Positions 1 through 7,907 of a stretch of DNA of 64,000 nucleotides are shown here, piece by piece. A model generated the notes under the pieces. That model ran no database searches, was not told the DNA's origin, and saw nothing but the letters and a program-made list of their open reading frames with translations. The position numbers and the translations under genes are program-made. Within the stretch, counting starts at the first letter, position 1, and every line of letters starts with the position of its first letter. Source of the stretch: Phycisphaerae bacterium (lineage in GTDB: Bacteria > Planctomycetota > Phycisphaerae > Sedimentisphaerales > Anaerobacaceae); assembly GCA_017993835.1 (NCBI GenBank), contig JAGOLX010000019.1, positions 39,492 to 103,491 of the forward strand. The letters run 5' to 3'.

Positions 1-1
1 G

Positions 2-370
2 AGCAAGTACTTCGAGAGCGGCATGTACGTGGCCATCCAGACGTTCCTTTCCTTCTTGCAGGGGCCAGCCTTCTCCGTCATCTTGCTGGGCATGTTCTGG
101 CCCCGTGCCACGCAGTGGGGCGGCTTGGTGGGCTTGGTGGGGGGAATCAGTGTCTCGCTCCTGCTCAATGTGCTCGTTCTCGTTGACGCCAGCCCCTTCA
201 CCATCCAAGATCCGTTCCTGTACATCTCCTGGTGGTCGTTTGTCGTGGGCGTGGTCCTCAATGTGACGGTGAGCCTGATGACGAAACGGCACTCAGAGGA
301 GCGACTGGCGGGACTTGTGTGCCGATTGCCCAGAGATCTCAAAGGAACTTGCGAGGCCACGACATGCTGA
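2..370 (+). CDS. Sodium/solute symporter (SSS family), C-terminal part
   Basis: The reading frame is open from the left edge, so only the last 122 or so residues are seen and the true start lies outside the window. The visible part has about three hydrophobic segments, with the stretch GPAFSVILLGMFWPRAT followed by a glycine-rich membrane helix and a late WWSFVVGVVLNVTVSL helix. This layout is typical of the C-terminal transmembrane helices of SSS transporters (sugar, sialate or other solutes driven by sodium). The stop codon overlaps the start of the next small membrane protein, which suggests translational coupling. The substrate cannot be told from this fragment. Confidence 0.8.
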   Translation, partial: SKYFESGMYVAIQTFLSFLQGPAFSVILLGMFWPRATQWGGLVGLVGGISVSLLLNVLVLVDASPFTIQDPFLYISWWSFVVGVVLNVTVSLMTKRHSEERLAGLVCRLPRDLKGTCEATTC

Positions 371-591
371 AACTACAGTGGCTATTGAACTTCGACTGGC
401 TCAAAGATGTCTCGCCGGCGGCGGCCAGGTGGGTGTTCCTGGGTCTGTTCATCTTCTCGGGACTGCTCGTGATGCTGATCCCGAGGGCGTACGTCTATGA
501 GGGGGTCGAGCACCCTCGCTGGTGGCACAACCTCAAGCTCTGGGCGATAGGTGTCCTGGCCATTATCTTCACCATCTACTCCATCTTCTGA
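364..591 (+). CDS. Small membrane protein downstream of SSS transporter
   Basis: This 75-residue protein starts with the ATG that overlaps the symporter stop codon (ATGCTGA). It has two hydrophobic segments, WVFLGLFIFSGLLVMLI near residue 25 and LWAIGVLAIIFTIYSIF at the C-terminus, joined by a polar loop with HPRWWHNLK. The overlap and co-orientation suggest it is made with the transporter and may be an accessory subunit. That role is inferred from position only, and I do not recognise a named family. Confidence 0.7.
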   Translation: MLKLQWLLNFDWLKDVSPAAARWVFLGLFIFSGLLVMLIPRAYVYEGVEHPRWWHNLKLWAIGVLAIIFTIYSIF

Positions 592-603
592 GAGGAACGC
601 CCG

Positions 604-831
604 ATGGCGGCGATTGACAATCAGGATGAAGCCCGAACGCTTCACGACTCACGAATCTACGTGGCCCTCGGCGCATTCCTGCTGTTCTTCGCACTCGTGG
701 TGCTCGCGTCCATCCTTTTCACCGACACAAGGATCGGCAGGCTGACGAACTTCGGCGCTGGCTCCGTCATCGGCGCAATCGGCGGCACGATGGTGTACAA
801 GGGAATCAGGGCGGGCTCAAAGTGCTCGTAG
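604..831 (+). CDS. Small membrane protein, third gene of transporter operon
   Basis: A 75-residue protein starting 12 bases after the previous stop. Its N-terminal 18 residues are polar, followed by the membrane helix IYVALGAFLLFFALVVLASIL and a weaker glycine-rich helix (GAGSVIGAIGGTMVYKG). It has no recognised catalytic motif. It closes a three-gene run (symporter, two small membrane proteins) with very short spacing, so a shared transcript is likely. Its stop codon lies inside the left arm of a palindromic repeat that also ends the convergent gene. Confidence 0.65.
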   Translation: MAAIDNQDEARTLHDSRIYVALGAFLLFFALVVLASILFTDTRIGRLTNFGAGSVIGAIGGTMVYKGIRAGSKCS

Positions 832-898
832 GGTGGGCTGTGCCCACCAATCCCTCTGTTTCGAGGGTCGCCAGGACGGTGGGCACAGCCTGCCCTAC
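828..898. repeat. Palindromic repeat (GTAGGGTGGG family) shared by two convergent gene ends
   Basis: Arms at 828-848 and 878-898 form a 21-bp inverted repeat with two mismatches around a 29-base loop. The left arm contains the TAG stop of the upstream plus-strand gene and the right arm contains the TAG stop of the convergent aminotransferase. It can fold on either strand and probably works as a bidirectional terminator, although there is no T-run. A related element lies inside the GH2 gene at 4405-4478. Confidence 0.7.
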
Positions 899-2169
899 AC
901 GAGCGTCTCCGCGTGGTCGTAGATCTTCCGGATCGCTTCCACGATCAAGTCCATGTCCGTCTTCGGGCCCATGAGGACCTTGTGGTGGAAGCAGACGGAT
1001 TCCCGCTCGAACACCCGCTGACAGACGGGCAGCTTGAACCGCTTGGGATCGATTCGTTTCCAGTGCCTCTCCGTGAGCTTGTACCGCCAGGGTTTCGTGT
1101 GGGGCGCGTACAAGGAACAGGCGTTCAGCGGCTTGTAGCTGGAATCCACCGCGCAGCCCAACTCCGCGGCCAGCGCCTCGCGGAATCGCGTCACCGGCAA
1201 ATTCCTGAATTGCTCGCGGTTGTATCGGAAGGCGAAGTTGAAGTACGCCTCCGCGGTTTCTCGCTTGTCCCGTCGCATTGGCGTGATGCCCGGCAACTGC
1301 GCGAGCTGAGAATTCAGGTAGATGGCATTTCGGTCCCGCACCTTGTTCTGCGCGGGCAGCCGCCTGAGCGATTCGAACAGCAGAGCCGCCTGGAAGTCCG
1401 TCAGGCGGTAGTTGCCCGACTGGAGGAAGTTGCCTTCGTCGGCGTAGACGCCCTCACCCTTGTCCGCGTCCGATTCCGGCTCGGGTCGTCGGCCGCAGTT
1501 GCGAAGGGCGTCCAGACGCTCGTACAGCGTGGAATCGCTGGTGGTCAGGGCGCCGCCCTCGCCGGCGGTCATCAGCTTCGAGAGCTGGAAGCTGAAGCTG
1601 CCGATGTCGCCGAGACTGCCCGCCTTTCGGCCCTTCCATTCGCCGCCATGCTTGTGGGCACAGTCCTCGATCACCTTGAGACGGTGCCGGCGCGCGATCT
1701 TCCCGAGGGCGTCCATGTCGGCGAACGAGCCGTAGAGGTGTACCGGGATGATGGCTTTCGTTTGAGGTGTGATCGCCGCCTCGACCTGGGCCGGGTCCAT
1801 GCACCACGTGTCCTCCGTGACGTCCACGAGGATGGGAACCGCGTTGATATCCAGCGCTGCGGCCGCGGTCGCCTGCCAGGTTAGGCCGGGGACAATGACC
1901 TCATCTCCGTATCCGACCCCGCAGGCCTCCAGGGCCAACTGGAGCGTGACCGTCCCATTCGCAAAGGACAAGGCGTACTTCGTCCCGGTGAATCGGGCGA
2001 AGGCCTGGTTGAACTGCCTTTCTCGCGGCCCATTGTAGGACCAGACGCCGCTGTGCAGCACCTCCCGCAGGGCCTTCTCCTCGTGTTCGTCCCAGACGGG
2101 CCACTTGGGCCAGGGATTGCTCTTGACGTTCCGTATCGGCTTGCCACCCTTGAGGGCCAATCGGCTCAT
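895..2169 (-). CDS. DegT/DnrJ/EryC1/StrS family PLP aminotransferase
   Basis: A 424-residue fold-type I aminotransferase of the kind that transaminates keto-sugars or related cyclic substrates. The PLP-binding lysine is K198 in SFQLSKLMTAGEGG, and the aspartate contacting the cofactor pyridine nitrogen is D169 in VIEDC. The substrate loop HLYGSFADMD precedes it. The length fits the family. The start at 2169 is preceded by AAGGAG. It stands alone between the transporter operon (convergent) and the GH2 gene (divergent), so its sugar or cyclitol substrate is not shown by context. The specific product remains unknown. Confidence 0.9.
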   Translation of the reverse strand: MSRLALKGGKPIRNVKSNPWPKWPVWDEHEEKALREVLHSGVWSYNGPRERQFNQAFARFTGTKYALSFANGTVTLQLALEACGVGYGDEVIVPGLTWQATAAAALDINAVPILVDVTEDTWCMDPAQVEAAITPQTKAIIPVHLYGSFADMDALGKIARRHRLKVIEDCAHKHGGEWKGRKAGSLGDIGSFSFQLSKLMTAGEGGALTTSDSTLYERLDALRNCGRRPEPESDADKGEGVYADEGNFLQSGNYRLTDFQAALLFESLRRLPAQNKVRDRNAIYLNSQLAQLPGITPMRRDKRETAEAYFNFAFRYNREQFRNLPVTRFREALAAELGCAVDSSYKPLNACSLYAPHTKPWRYKLTERHWKRIDPKRFKLPVCQRVFERESVCFHHKVLMGPKTDMDLIVEAIRKIYDHAETLV

Positions 2170-2280
2170 CGTCGTACTCCTTCATCCGTGGAAATCCTGT
2201 GTGACGACAGCTTACTGTGGATGCCACCGCACTGCAATGGTCGAGATGCGAACGGACTCTCTGGCGTCTACGGCGAGATT

Positions 2281-2309
2281 GTCATGCTGAACGAAGTGAA
2301 GCATCTGGG
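2281..2309. repeat. Short dispersed intergenic repeat
   Basis: The stretch GTCATGCTGAACGAAGTGAA followed by GCATCTGGG resembles a short intergenic repeat I recall from many environmental bacterial genomes. It sits in the 234-base gap between the divergent aminotransferase and GH2 genes. Only one copy of this type is seen here, so the call rests on memory of the motif. Confidence 0.35.
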
Positions 2310-2403
2310 CAATGAATGCAAATGTGGTTTGTTTCCCTGCCTGCTCATATCCCGTGGTTGGGCGATTGTTGTTGAAGATAGTTCCCAGGTTCTATACCAT
2401 CGG

Positions 2404-5070
2404 ATGGTGATGCCTCGACAAGAGACAATCCTGTCCGACGGGTGGCTGATCCGCAGTTCGGCCGACACACAGGCCCACGGCGAGGAGATCTCGCGGCCTG
2501 CGTTTGTTGTGCGCGACTGGAGACCTGCGTCCGTGCCATCGACCGTCCTGGGGACGCTGGCCGGCGAGGGCGTCTATGACGACCCCTACGTCGGCATGAA
2601 CCTGGCGAAGATCCCGCAGGAGACCTTTCGCGTGCCTTGGTGGTACCGCGGCGCGTTCGCTCTGTCCGACGACCAGGCCGGCGGGACGGTCCTCCTGGAG
2701 TTCGATGGGATCAATTACGCCGCGGACATCTGGCTCAATGGCCGCTGTATCGCCCGAGCCGACCAGGCGAAGGGGGCGTTTCGCCGATTCCAGTACGATG
2801 TGTCCGGTCAGGTCACGGCGGGCGAGAATGTCCTGGCGGTGGCGGTCACGCCGCCGAAACCGGGTGACTTCTCGACCGGCTTCGTGGACTGGAATCCTCC
2901 GCCGCCGGATCGGAACATGGGTCTATTTCGTCCCGTGCGACTTCGCTTCTGTGCCGAGGTGTCCATCGAGAATCCCTTTGTCCAGTCGCGACTCGATCTG
3001 ACCACGTCTGCCGAAGCGAGCCTGACGATTCGTGCTGATCTTGTGAACCGCAGCGACGAGGTCGTATCGGGAGTCCTCGACGGGGTCATCGAAGGAATCC
3101 AGTTCCGCCGGGACGTGCAATTGCAGCCTCGCGAGTCGCGGACGATCACGGTGACGGCCGAGGACTGCCCGTTGCTTCGCATCGCGAACGCGCGCATCTG
3201 GTGGCCGCACGATCTGGGCAAGCCTGAACTGTACGAAATGGAGCTTCGATTCCTCGTCGGTTCGGAGCCTTCCGACGCCAGTTCCGTCCGGTTCGGCATT
3301 CGTGAGGTGGCGGACTACCGCACGCCGGAAGGGCACCGTGGATTCAAGGTCAACGGCAGGGAGGTACTCATCCGCGGCGCGGGCTGGACGGACGATCTGC
3401 TGCTGGCCGATACGCCGCAGACGATCGAAGCCGAGCTGCAATACGTCCGGCATATGAACCTCAACTGCATCCGCTGCGAAGGCGTCTGGGGCAAGGACCA
3501 GACGTTCTACGACCTCTGCGACGAGTACGGCATCCTCGCGATGGTCGGCTGGAGTTGTCACTGGGAGCATGAACAGTATCTCGGCAAGCCAGCCGACGAC
3601 CTCTACGGCGGCGTGACCTCGCCCGAGGATATCGAGCTGGTCAGCCAATCCTGGCGGGATCAGCTCCTGTGGCTGCGGAACCACCCGAGCATCTTCGTCT
3701 GGGCGGTTGCCAGCGACAAGCTGCCCGCGCCCGAACTGGAACGAAGGTACATCGACATCTTCCGCCAGTGCGATCCGACGCGGCCCTCCCTGGCCTCCAC
3801 GGGAGGCATGGGCAGCGAGCAGCGGATTGTCTGTCCGAAAGAACTGGTCAGCGAGGTCAGCGGCAACTCCGGCATGAAGATGCTCGGACCCTACGAGTAC
3901 ACGCCGCCGGTCTATTGGTACACGGACTCGCGACGCGGTGGCGCGTATGGCTTTAACACGGAGACCTCGCCCGGCGCCGTCGTTCCGACGCTCGAAAGCC
4001 TGCGGAAGATGCTCCCCGCGGAGCATCTTTGGCCGGTCGATGACTGGTGGCATTTCCATTGTGGTCTGAACGAGTTCACGACGCTGGACTGTTTCCGAGA
4101 GGCGATCCGCCGGCGCTACGGCGAGGCGCACAGCGTGGAGGAGTTCGCCCTCAAGGCCCAGACGCTCAACTATGAGCTGGCTCGACCGATGTTCGAGGCG
4201 TTTCGCGTCAATCGCGGCCGGGCTACCGGCGTCATCCAGTGGATGCTCAATGCGACCTGGCCCAAGATGTACTGGCAGCTCTACGACTGGTTCCTGATGC
4301 CCACCGGCGCGTTCTACGGCGCGAAGAAGGCCTGCGAGCCCACGCAACTCGTCTACAACTATGGGGACCAGGGCGTCTATCTCGTGAATGAGCCGCATGA
4401 GATCGTAGGGTGGGTTCTCAACCCACGCGTCAGGGACGCATCGGATGATTCAACGCGTGGGTTGAGAACCCACCCTACAAGCCTCACGGCCGATATCCGT
4501 ATCTACGACATGGCGTCGAAGCTCGTCCTGGCCGCGCACGTGCCGGTCGAGCCTCGCGCGGATGCGTCGAGCGGGGTCTTCAGGCTCCCGCGATTGGAGA
4601 ACGTCACGACGACGCACTTCCTGAATCTTCGATTGCTGGACGCGGCGGGCACACTGATCTCGAACAACTTCTACTGGTTGTCCACGCGACCCGATGTCCT
4701 CGACTACCAGGCCAAGGTCAAGCCGTGGGAATACTACACGCCCAGCAGCCAGTACGCGGACCTGACCGGCCTCAATTCGCTGGCCCCGGCCCAGGTGGAC
4801 GTGAGCTGCCATATCGACGAGAACGGCCAAATCGCGGTCGATCTAGCGAACCGCAGCGACCGAATCGCGTTCTTCCTCGAGCTGCTCCTGATGGATGAGG
4901 GCGCCGGCGAGCCGGTCGTGCCCGTCTTCTGGCGGGACAACTACGTCAGTCTCCTGCCGGGCCAAACAAGAACGGTCACGGCTGGGGTGGGGAAACCTGC
5001 ACAGCAGACGGCTTTGGTCGTCCGCGGCTGGAACGTCGAGACGCAGCGGCGCCTCGTCCCGCTACAGTAA
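2404..5070 (+). CDS. GH2 family glycosidase, exo-beta-D-glucosaminidase-like
   Basis: An 888-residue protein with the GH2 order of sugar-binding jelly roll (about 20-190), Ig-like domain, TIM barrel (about 300-590) and C-terminal beta domains. The jelly roll has FDGINYAADIWLNG. In the barrel, NHPSIFVWAVASDK places D438 where most GH2 enzymes have an acid/base Glu, and FNTETSPG places the nucleophile at E520. The Asp acid and FNxETSxG pattern match exo-beta-D-glucosaminidases of the CsxA type, which remove GlcN from chitosan ends. That specificity is inferred. The frame is open further upstream, but the start at 2404 (or 2410) is where family similarity begins. No signal peptide is obvious. 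A 74-bp palindrome sits in frame near residues 668-692. Confidence 0.85.
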   Translation: MVMPRQETILSDGWLIRSSADTQAHGEEISRPAFVVRDWRPASVPSTVLGTLAGEGVYDDPYVGMNLAKIPQETFRVPWWYRGAFALSDDQAGGTVLLEFDGINYAADIWLNGRCIARADQAKGAFRRFQYDVSGQVTAGENVLAVAVTPPKPGDFSTGFVDWNPPPPDRNMGLFRPVRLRFCAEVSIENPFVQSRLDLTTSAEASLTIRADLVNRSDEVVSGVLDGVIEGIQFRRDVQLQPRESRTITVTAEDCPLLRIANARIWWPHDLGKPELYEMELRFLVGSEPSDASSVRFGIREVADYRTPEGHRGFKVNGREVLIRGAGWTDDLLLADTPQTIEAELQYVRHMNLNCIRCEGVWGKDQTFYDLCDEYGILAMVGWSCHWEHEQYLGKPADDLYGGVTSPEDIELVSQSWRDQLLWLRNHPSIFVWAVASDKLPAPELERRYIDIFRQCDPTRPSLASTGGMGSEQRIVCPKELVSEVSGNSGMKMLGPYEYTPPVYWYTDSRRGGAYGFNTETSPGAVVPTLESLRKMLPAEHLWPVDDWWHFHCGLNEFTTLDCFREAIRRRYGEAHSVEEFALKAQTLNYELARPMFEAFRVNRGRATGVIQWMLNATWPKMYWQLYDWFLMPTGAFYGAKKACEPTQLVYNYGDQGVYLVNEPHEIVGWVLNPRVRDASDDSTRGLRTHPTSLTADIRIYDMASKLVLAAHVPVEPRADASSGVFRLPRLENVTTTHFLNLRLLDAAGTLISNNFYWLSTRPDVLDYQAKVKPWEYYTPSSQYADLTGLNSLAPAQVDVSCHIDENGQIAVDLANRSDRIAFFLELLLMDEGAGEPVVPVFWRDNYVSLLPGQTRTVTAGVGKPAQQTALVVRGWNVETQRRLVPLQ
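4405..4478. repeat. Perfect palindromic repeat inside the GH2 coding region
   Basis: A 26-bp perfect inverted repeat (arms 4405-4430 and 4453-4478) encloses a 22-base loop. It begins GTAGGGTGGG and ends CCCACCCTAC like the intergenic element at 828-898. The GH2 frame runs through it without a stop and is read as a short Arg/Asp-rich insert between two beta-domains. It looks like a mobile REP/MITE-like element captured in frame. Confidence 0.8.
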
Positions 5071-5157
5071 TCGGCGTGGCCGCAGAGCATGCACGCCCGA
5101 CGGACTCTCTGGGCGTGTGAAAGGCGGCTGTCACGCCTATCTATTGTGGACTCGCTT

Positions 5158-5340
5158 CTACAGAATACGTCTCCTCATCAAGAAGACAACCGAACCCACG
5201 AGGATCACTCCGCCTGTCAGACCATAGATGCCCCAAGAACTGCCTGTCGCTTGGAGCTCAGATGGCTGCGGTGATGGTGTTGTGACTGCCGAATCTGCGC
5301 GAGGATTGCACACTAGAAGGAACAAGACTTCCCCCTGCAT
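5158..5340 (-). pseudogene. Out-of-frame C-terminal membrane anchor of the upstream gene
   Basis: In a different minus-strand frame from the end of the next gene, this stretch encodes a Ser/Thr/Pro linker (SAVTTPSPQPSELQ), a single helix (WGIYGLTGGVILVGSVVFLM) and the tail RRRIL. This is the layout of a C-terminal sorting or anchoring tail. The neighbouring frame ends without such a tail, so a one-base indel near 5290-5330 would join them. It could be a real mutation or a sequencing error. Confidence 0.5.
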
Positions 5341-6394
5341 CTGCGGCGGAGATGGTATTGGAGGCCGTCCTCGCCTTTGTGATCATCGCCAGCGATGCCT
5401 TGTTCTCAAGCCACTTCTCGAACGGCTCCTCCGTAGACTTCACCACATAGCGTACTCGCGTGACCTCATCTTTCACGTGGGTCCCCGGAGGGAATTCCAC
5501 ATGAAAGTCCTCATCGCTTAACCCTTGATTGACAACAATCCTGGTCGCCTGATATCGATTCTTCAGATTGTCCCCCGCCAGGGTCAGACAACCAGCCGAG
5601 GGGAACCACAATCCAGGCGAAACCTGCTCCAGTGACGTCACATCGACTGAGGCAGTCACTTGAGGCCCGTTGGCCGTTGGGGACACGTACTCATATCGCA
5701 CCGGCGTGCAAGAATGTGCTGTGGAGAAATAGACACGTGTGTAGGGTAGTTTGCAAGCTGCTGAGGAAGACGGCGCCTCTATGAGAAGATCGGCTCGTGC
5801 TGTGGGGAATCCATTCATTTCGCCTTGATTCTCTTCAAAATAAACGAAGCCCTCTTTGCGTAGCGCAGTGGACAACCGTATCGTCTTGTCCTGACCGTGA
5901 ATCGCCAGTATACAGAAGACCATGGGGGGCTGACCCTCTGGAACGGTGAAACGGCGAACCTCGGTTATAACACCTCGAGACAGCGTTCCTTTTGTGCCAT
6001 CCGGCAATCCTGAACTCACACTGGCGTACTTGGCGACCCTGCCGTTGAATGACTCCATAACCACACTATCCGATGGATCCGCAGACTGATTCAGGTTGGT
6101 CTGTCGCTGTATCATAAGGGATCGCTCAGCAAAGGGACGTTTTGTGAACCACGTGCATTTCTGCGGCCCCTTCACTATGGTGCGGCTGGTCCCTGCGATG
6201 TCTTCAATCGTGGGAGCTGGATCCACGATCCACTCATACTCTACAGCTACATCAACAATGGCCGACTCCATTGCCTCACACATATCGGCAAGGTCGTCAA
6301 GTGTGACGGCATACGCCGCTGGCGATCTGATCAACAGAAATCCAACGGCAGAAATCAGGAGACATGACAGATGCGCTGTCGTGCGATGATTCAT
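5258..6394 (-). CDS. Secreted protein of unknown function, probably frameshifted at C-terminus
   Basis: A 378-residue protein with a signal peptide (MNHRTTAHLSCLLISAVGFL, cleavage near SPAAYA). The start at 6394 is preceded by a GGGGG-rich ribosome site. The mature part is mostly beta-strand-like and holds a few cysteines. It has a general resemblance to periplasmic lipoprotein-sorting-like (LolA-type) folds, but I cannot name a family. As read, it ends in a stretch with no anchor, whereas the overlapping frame at 5158-5340 carries a linker, a membrane helix and an arginine tail. I infer that the intact gene would run to 5158. Confidence 0.65.
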   Translation of the reverse strand: MNHRTTAHLSCLLISAVGFLLIRSPAAYAVTLDDLADMCEAMESAIVDVAVEYEWIVDPAPTIEDIAGTSRTIVKGPQKCTWFTKRPFAERSLMIQRQTNLNQSADPSDSVVMESFNGRVAKYASVSSGLPDGTKGTLSRGVITEVRRFTVPEGQPPMVFCILAIHGQDKTIRLSTALRKEGFVYFEENQGEMNGFPTARADLLIEAPSSSAACKLPYTRVYFSTAHSCTPVRYEYVSPTANGPQVTASVDVTSLEQVSPGLWFPSAGCLTLAGDNLKNRYQATRIVVNQGLSDEDFHVEFPPGTHVKDEVTRVRYVVKSTEEPFEKWLENKASLAMITKARTASNTISAADAGGSLVPSSVQSSRRFGSHNTITAAI

Positions 6395-6562
6395 CGTAGG
6401 CCCCCTTCTCAAACTCACAGAACGACTCCATTGCTTGACTGTGAAACGCGACCATTGCCACGGCGCACCTTTCCGCACCATCCCGCAGACTGGTCCACCA
6501 TCGTTCAATCCGCTGTTGTACGTCTGACAGGGTTTTTTCTCCCGTCGGCGTCCTGTTCTGTT
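6395..6562 (-). other. Gap with a possible degenerate prefix-domain remnant
   Basis: This 168-base gap lies between two minus-strand genes. Read on the minus strand it encodes LSDVQQRIERWWTSLRDG, which resembles the start of the neighbouring membrane protein (MHDVEEQIEQWRNALQA). No good start codon or downstream continuation is visible, so it may be a decayed duplicate of that N-terminus. The similarity is short and could be chance. Confidence 0.3.
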
Positions 6563-7285
6563 TCAATGCAGGGTGGCCCGGCAACGCTTCTCGCCATTGC
6601 GCAGCAGAATCAGGAAGGTCGCGGCAAGGACAGGAACCACAATGGCACAACCGAGACCGGCGTAGCGGCACGCGAGCATCATCTGGTCAAACCCGTGCTG
6701 ACCGACGTGCATCGCTACGGCCGTGCGGAACAGGAGTCCCAAGCCGATCAGGACGCAGATTAGAGCGGCCAGGGTTACCAGCAGCCCGGCCTTGCGACAC
6801 TGAGACCGTGGCCGCAGTCTGACGCCCAGGCGAGCCCAGAAGCCACCCAGCAGGACCACCCATCCGATCAGCAACAAGGCGACCGGCGGCGCGACCTCCG
6901 ATACGATCCCGATCAGGGCGTGCAGGGTGCCCCACACGGACCCGGCGAGCAGTTGGAAGACCAGCGTCTTTCCGCCACGGAATACCGCGCCTGCGATATA
7001 GCCTCCAGCGAAGTACACGAGCACGCCAAACAGCATCCAGGACAGATGACGCAGGGGACGGCGTCTCGCGTTGACCTTCTGGTACTCCCTTTCGAGAGAA
7101 CGAGTCTCGCCGAGCCGGTGGGAGGCGATCAGAAACGACTCCGTTGGCGAGAGCCCCAGCGGCCGGAGGCGTTCCATCTCCTCTCGCAGATGGCCTTCCA
7201 GTTCGTCGATGTCGGACATGCCGAACGCTTCGGATGCCTGCAACGCATTTCGCCATTGCTCGATCTGCTCTTCTACGTCGTGCAT
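6563..7285 (-). CDS. PadR-associated membrane protein with permease-prefix-like domain
   Basis: A 240-residue protein. Its first 85 residues form a soluble helical domain (MHDVEEQIEQWRNALQ, then ELEGHLREEMERL and ETRSLEREYQKVN) of the type seen before permeases and DUF1700-like proteins. About four membrane helices follow, including LSWMLFGVLVYFAGGYIAG and APPVALLLIGWVVLLGG. It overlaps the PadR gene by 13 bases, so the two are translationally coupled and under the same promoter. PadR partners of this kind are often membrane proteins of uncertain role, sometimes linked to envelope stress or export. No catalytic motif is visible. Confidence 0.75.
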   Translation of the reverse strand: MHDVEEQIEQWRNALQASEAFGMSDIDELEGHLREEMERLRPLGLSPTESFLIASHRLGETRSLEREYQKVNARRRPLRHLSWMLFGVLVYFAGGYIAGAVFRGGKTLVFQLLAGSVWGTLHALIGIVSEVAPPVALLLIGWVVLLGGFWARLGVRLRPRSQCRKAGLLVTLAALICVLIGLGLLFRTAVAMHVGQHGFDQMMLACRYAGLGCAIVVPVLAATFLILLRNGEKRCRATLH

Positions 7286-7629
7286 GGTCGCTTCTCCCAA
7301 AGTTGTTGAAGGGTGCTGTGTACGAGCATCCACTGGATTCGGTGCTCGGCCAGCGCCCTGGTTCCACTTCTCTTCACGTGATAATACTTCCTCTGGCGAC
7401 CGGCCTCGGCCGTGCTCATATAGGACTCGATGAGTTTCTGCTTCTCCAGTCGGTGCAGGACGGGATAGAGCATGCCGTCGGTCCACTGCATCTGCCCGCC
7501 GGAAAGCTCGCGAACCCGCTGGATGATCGCGTATCCGTAGCTGTCGCCCTCCGAGAGGATCGACAGGATCAGCGGAGTCGCCGACGCCGCAACCAAATCT
7601 TTTGCCACTGCCACAGTTCGTACCTCCAC
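7273..7629 (-). CDS. PadR family transcriptional regulator
   Basis: A 118-residue protein with the PadR winged helix: LILSILSEGDSYGYAIIQRV, the recognition part DGMLYPVLHRLEKQKLIES and the wing AGRQRKYYHVKRSG, followed by a C-terminal dimerisation helix. Its length fits the short PadR-s2 subgroup. The gene lies first in a two-gene minus-strand operon, and a strong promoter with an overlapping palindrome sits 22-54 bases upstream of its start. Together these point to negative autoregulation released by a ligand. The ligand is not known. Confidence 0.92.
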   Translation of the reverse strand: MEVRTVAVAKDLVAASATPLILSILSEGDSYGYAIIQRVRELSGGQMQWTDGMLYPVLHRLEKQKLIESYMSTAEAGRQRKYYHVKRSGTRALAEHRIQWMLVHSTLQQLWEKRPCTT

Positions 7630-7650
7630 AATGCGAGTACCTAATACTGT

Positions 7651-7683
7651 AATGCATAGTACATCTATGCATTAGGAAGTCAA
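7651..7683 (-). promoter_or_regulatory. padR promoter with overlapping PadR operator
   Basis: On the minus strand, TTGACT (7678-7683) and TACTAT (7656-7661) are separated by 16 bases. A palindrome with arms AATGCATAG (7651-7659) and CTATGCATT (7665-7673) around a 5-base centre covers the -10 region and spacer. A repressor bound there would block RNA polymerase, as expected for autoregulation by PadR. Confidence 0.7.
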
Positions 7684-7778
7684 GTGCTTTCTTGCAGAAG
7701 TGCGTTTTTTTCTCCGAAGCACATGGCGGCGGAGGATCTGGGCTTCGGACGAGAGCTGTCTCCCGGTCGCAGGCCAGA

Positions 7779-7814
7779 TCCTTCACTCCGCTACGCTCCG
7801 TTCAGGATGAGAAA
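7779..7814. repeat. Dispersed repeat, CCTTC..GTTCAGGATGA family, copy 1
   Basis: A stretch with CTCCGTTCAGGATGA that recurs near 9829-9872 (with CTCCGTTCAGGATGAC) and, more distantly, at 50304-50334. All three copies lie next to gene ends or starts and outside coding regions. The gap 7684-7907 holds nothing else that I can identify. Confidence 0.45.
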
Positions 7815-7907
7815 CGCAGCGGATGTATCTTCCCGAATCTCCACGATATGGATTCGGTAGTCGCAATATCGCCTGCACCCGCCCAGTTCTCAGCGGCCGA
7901 TTACGCG

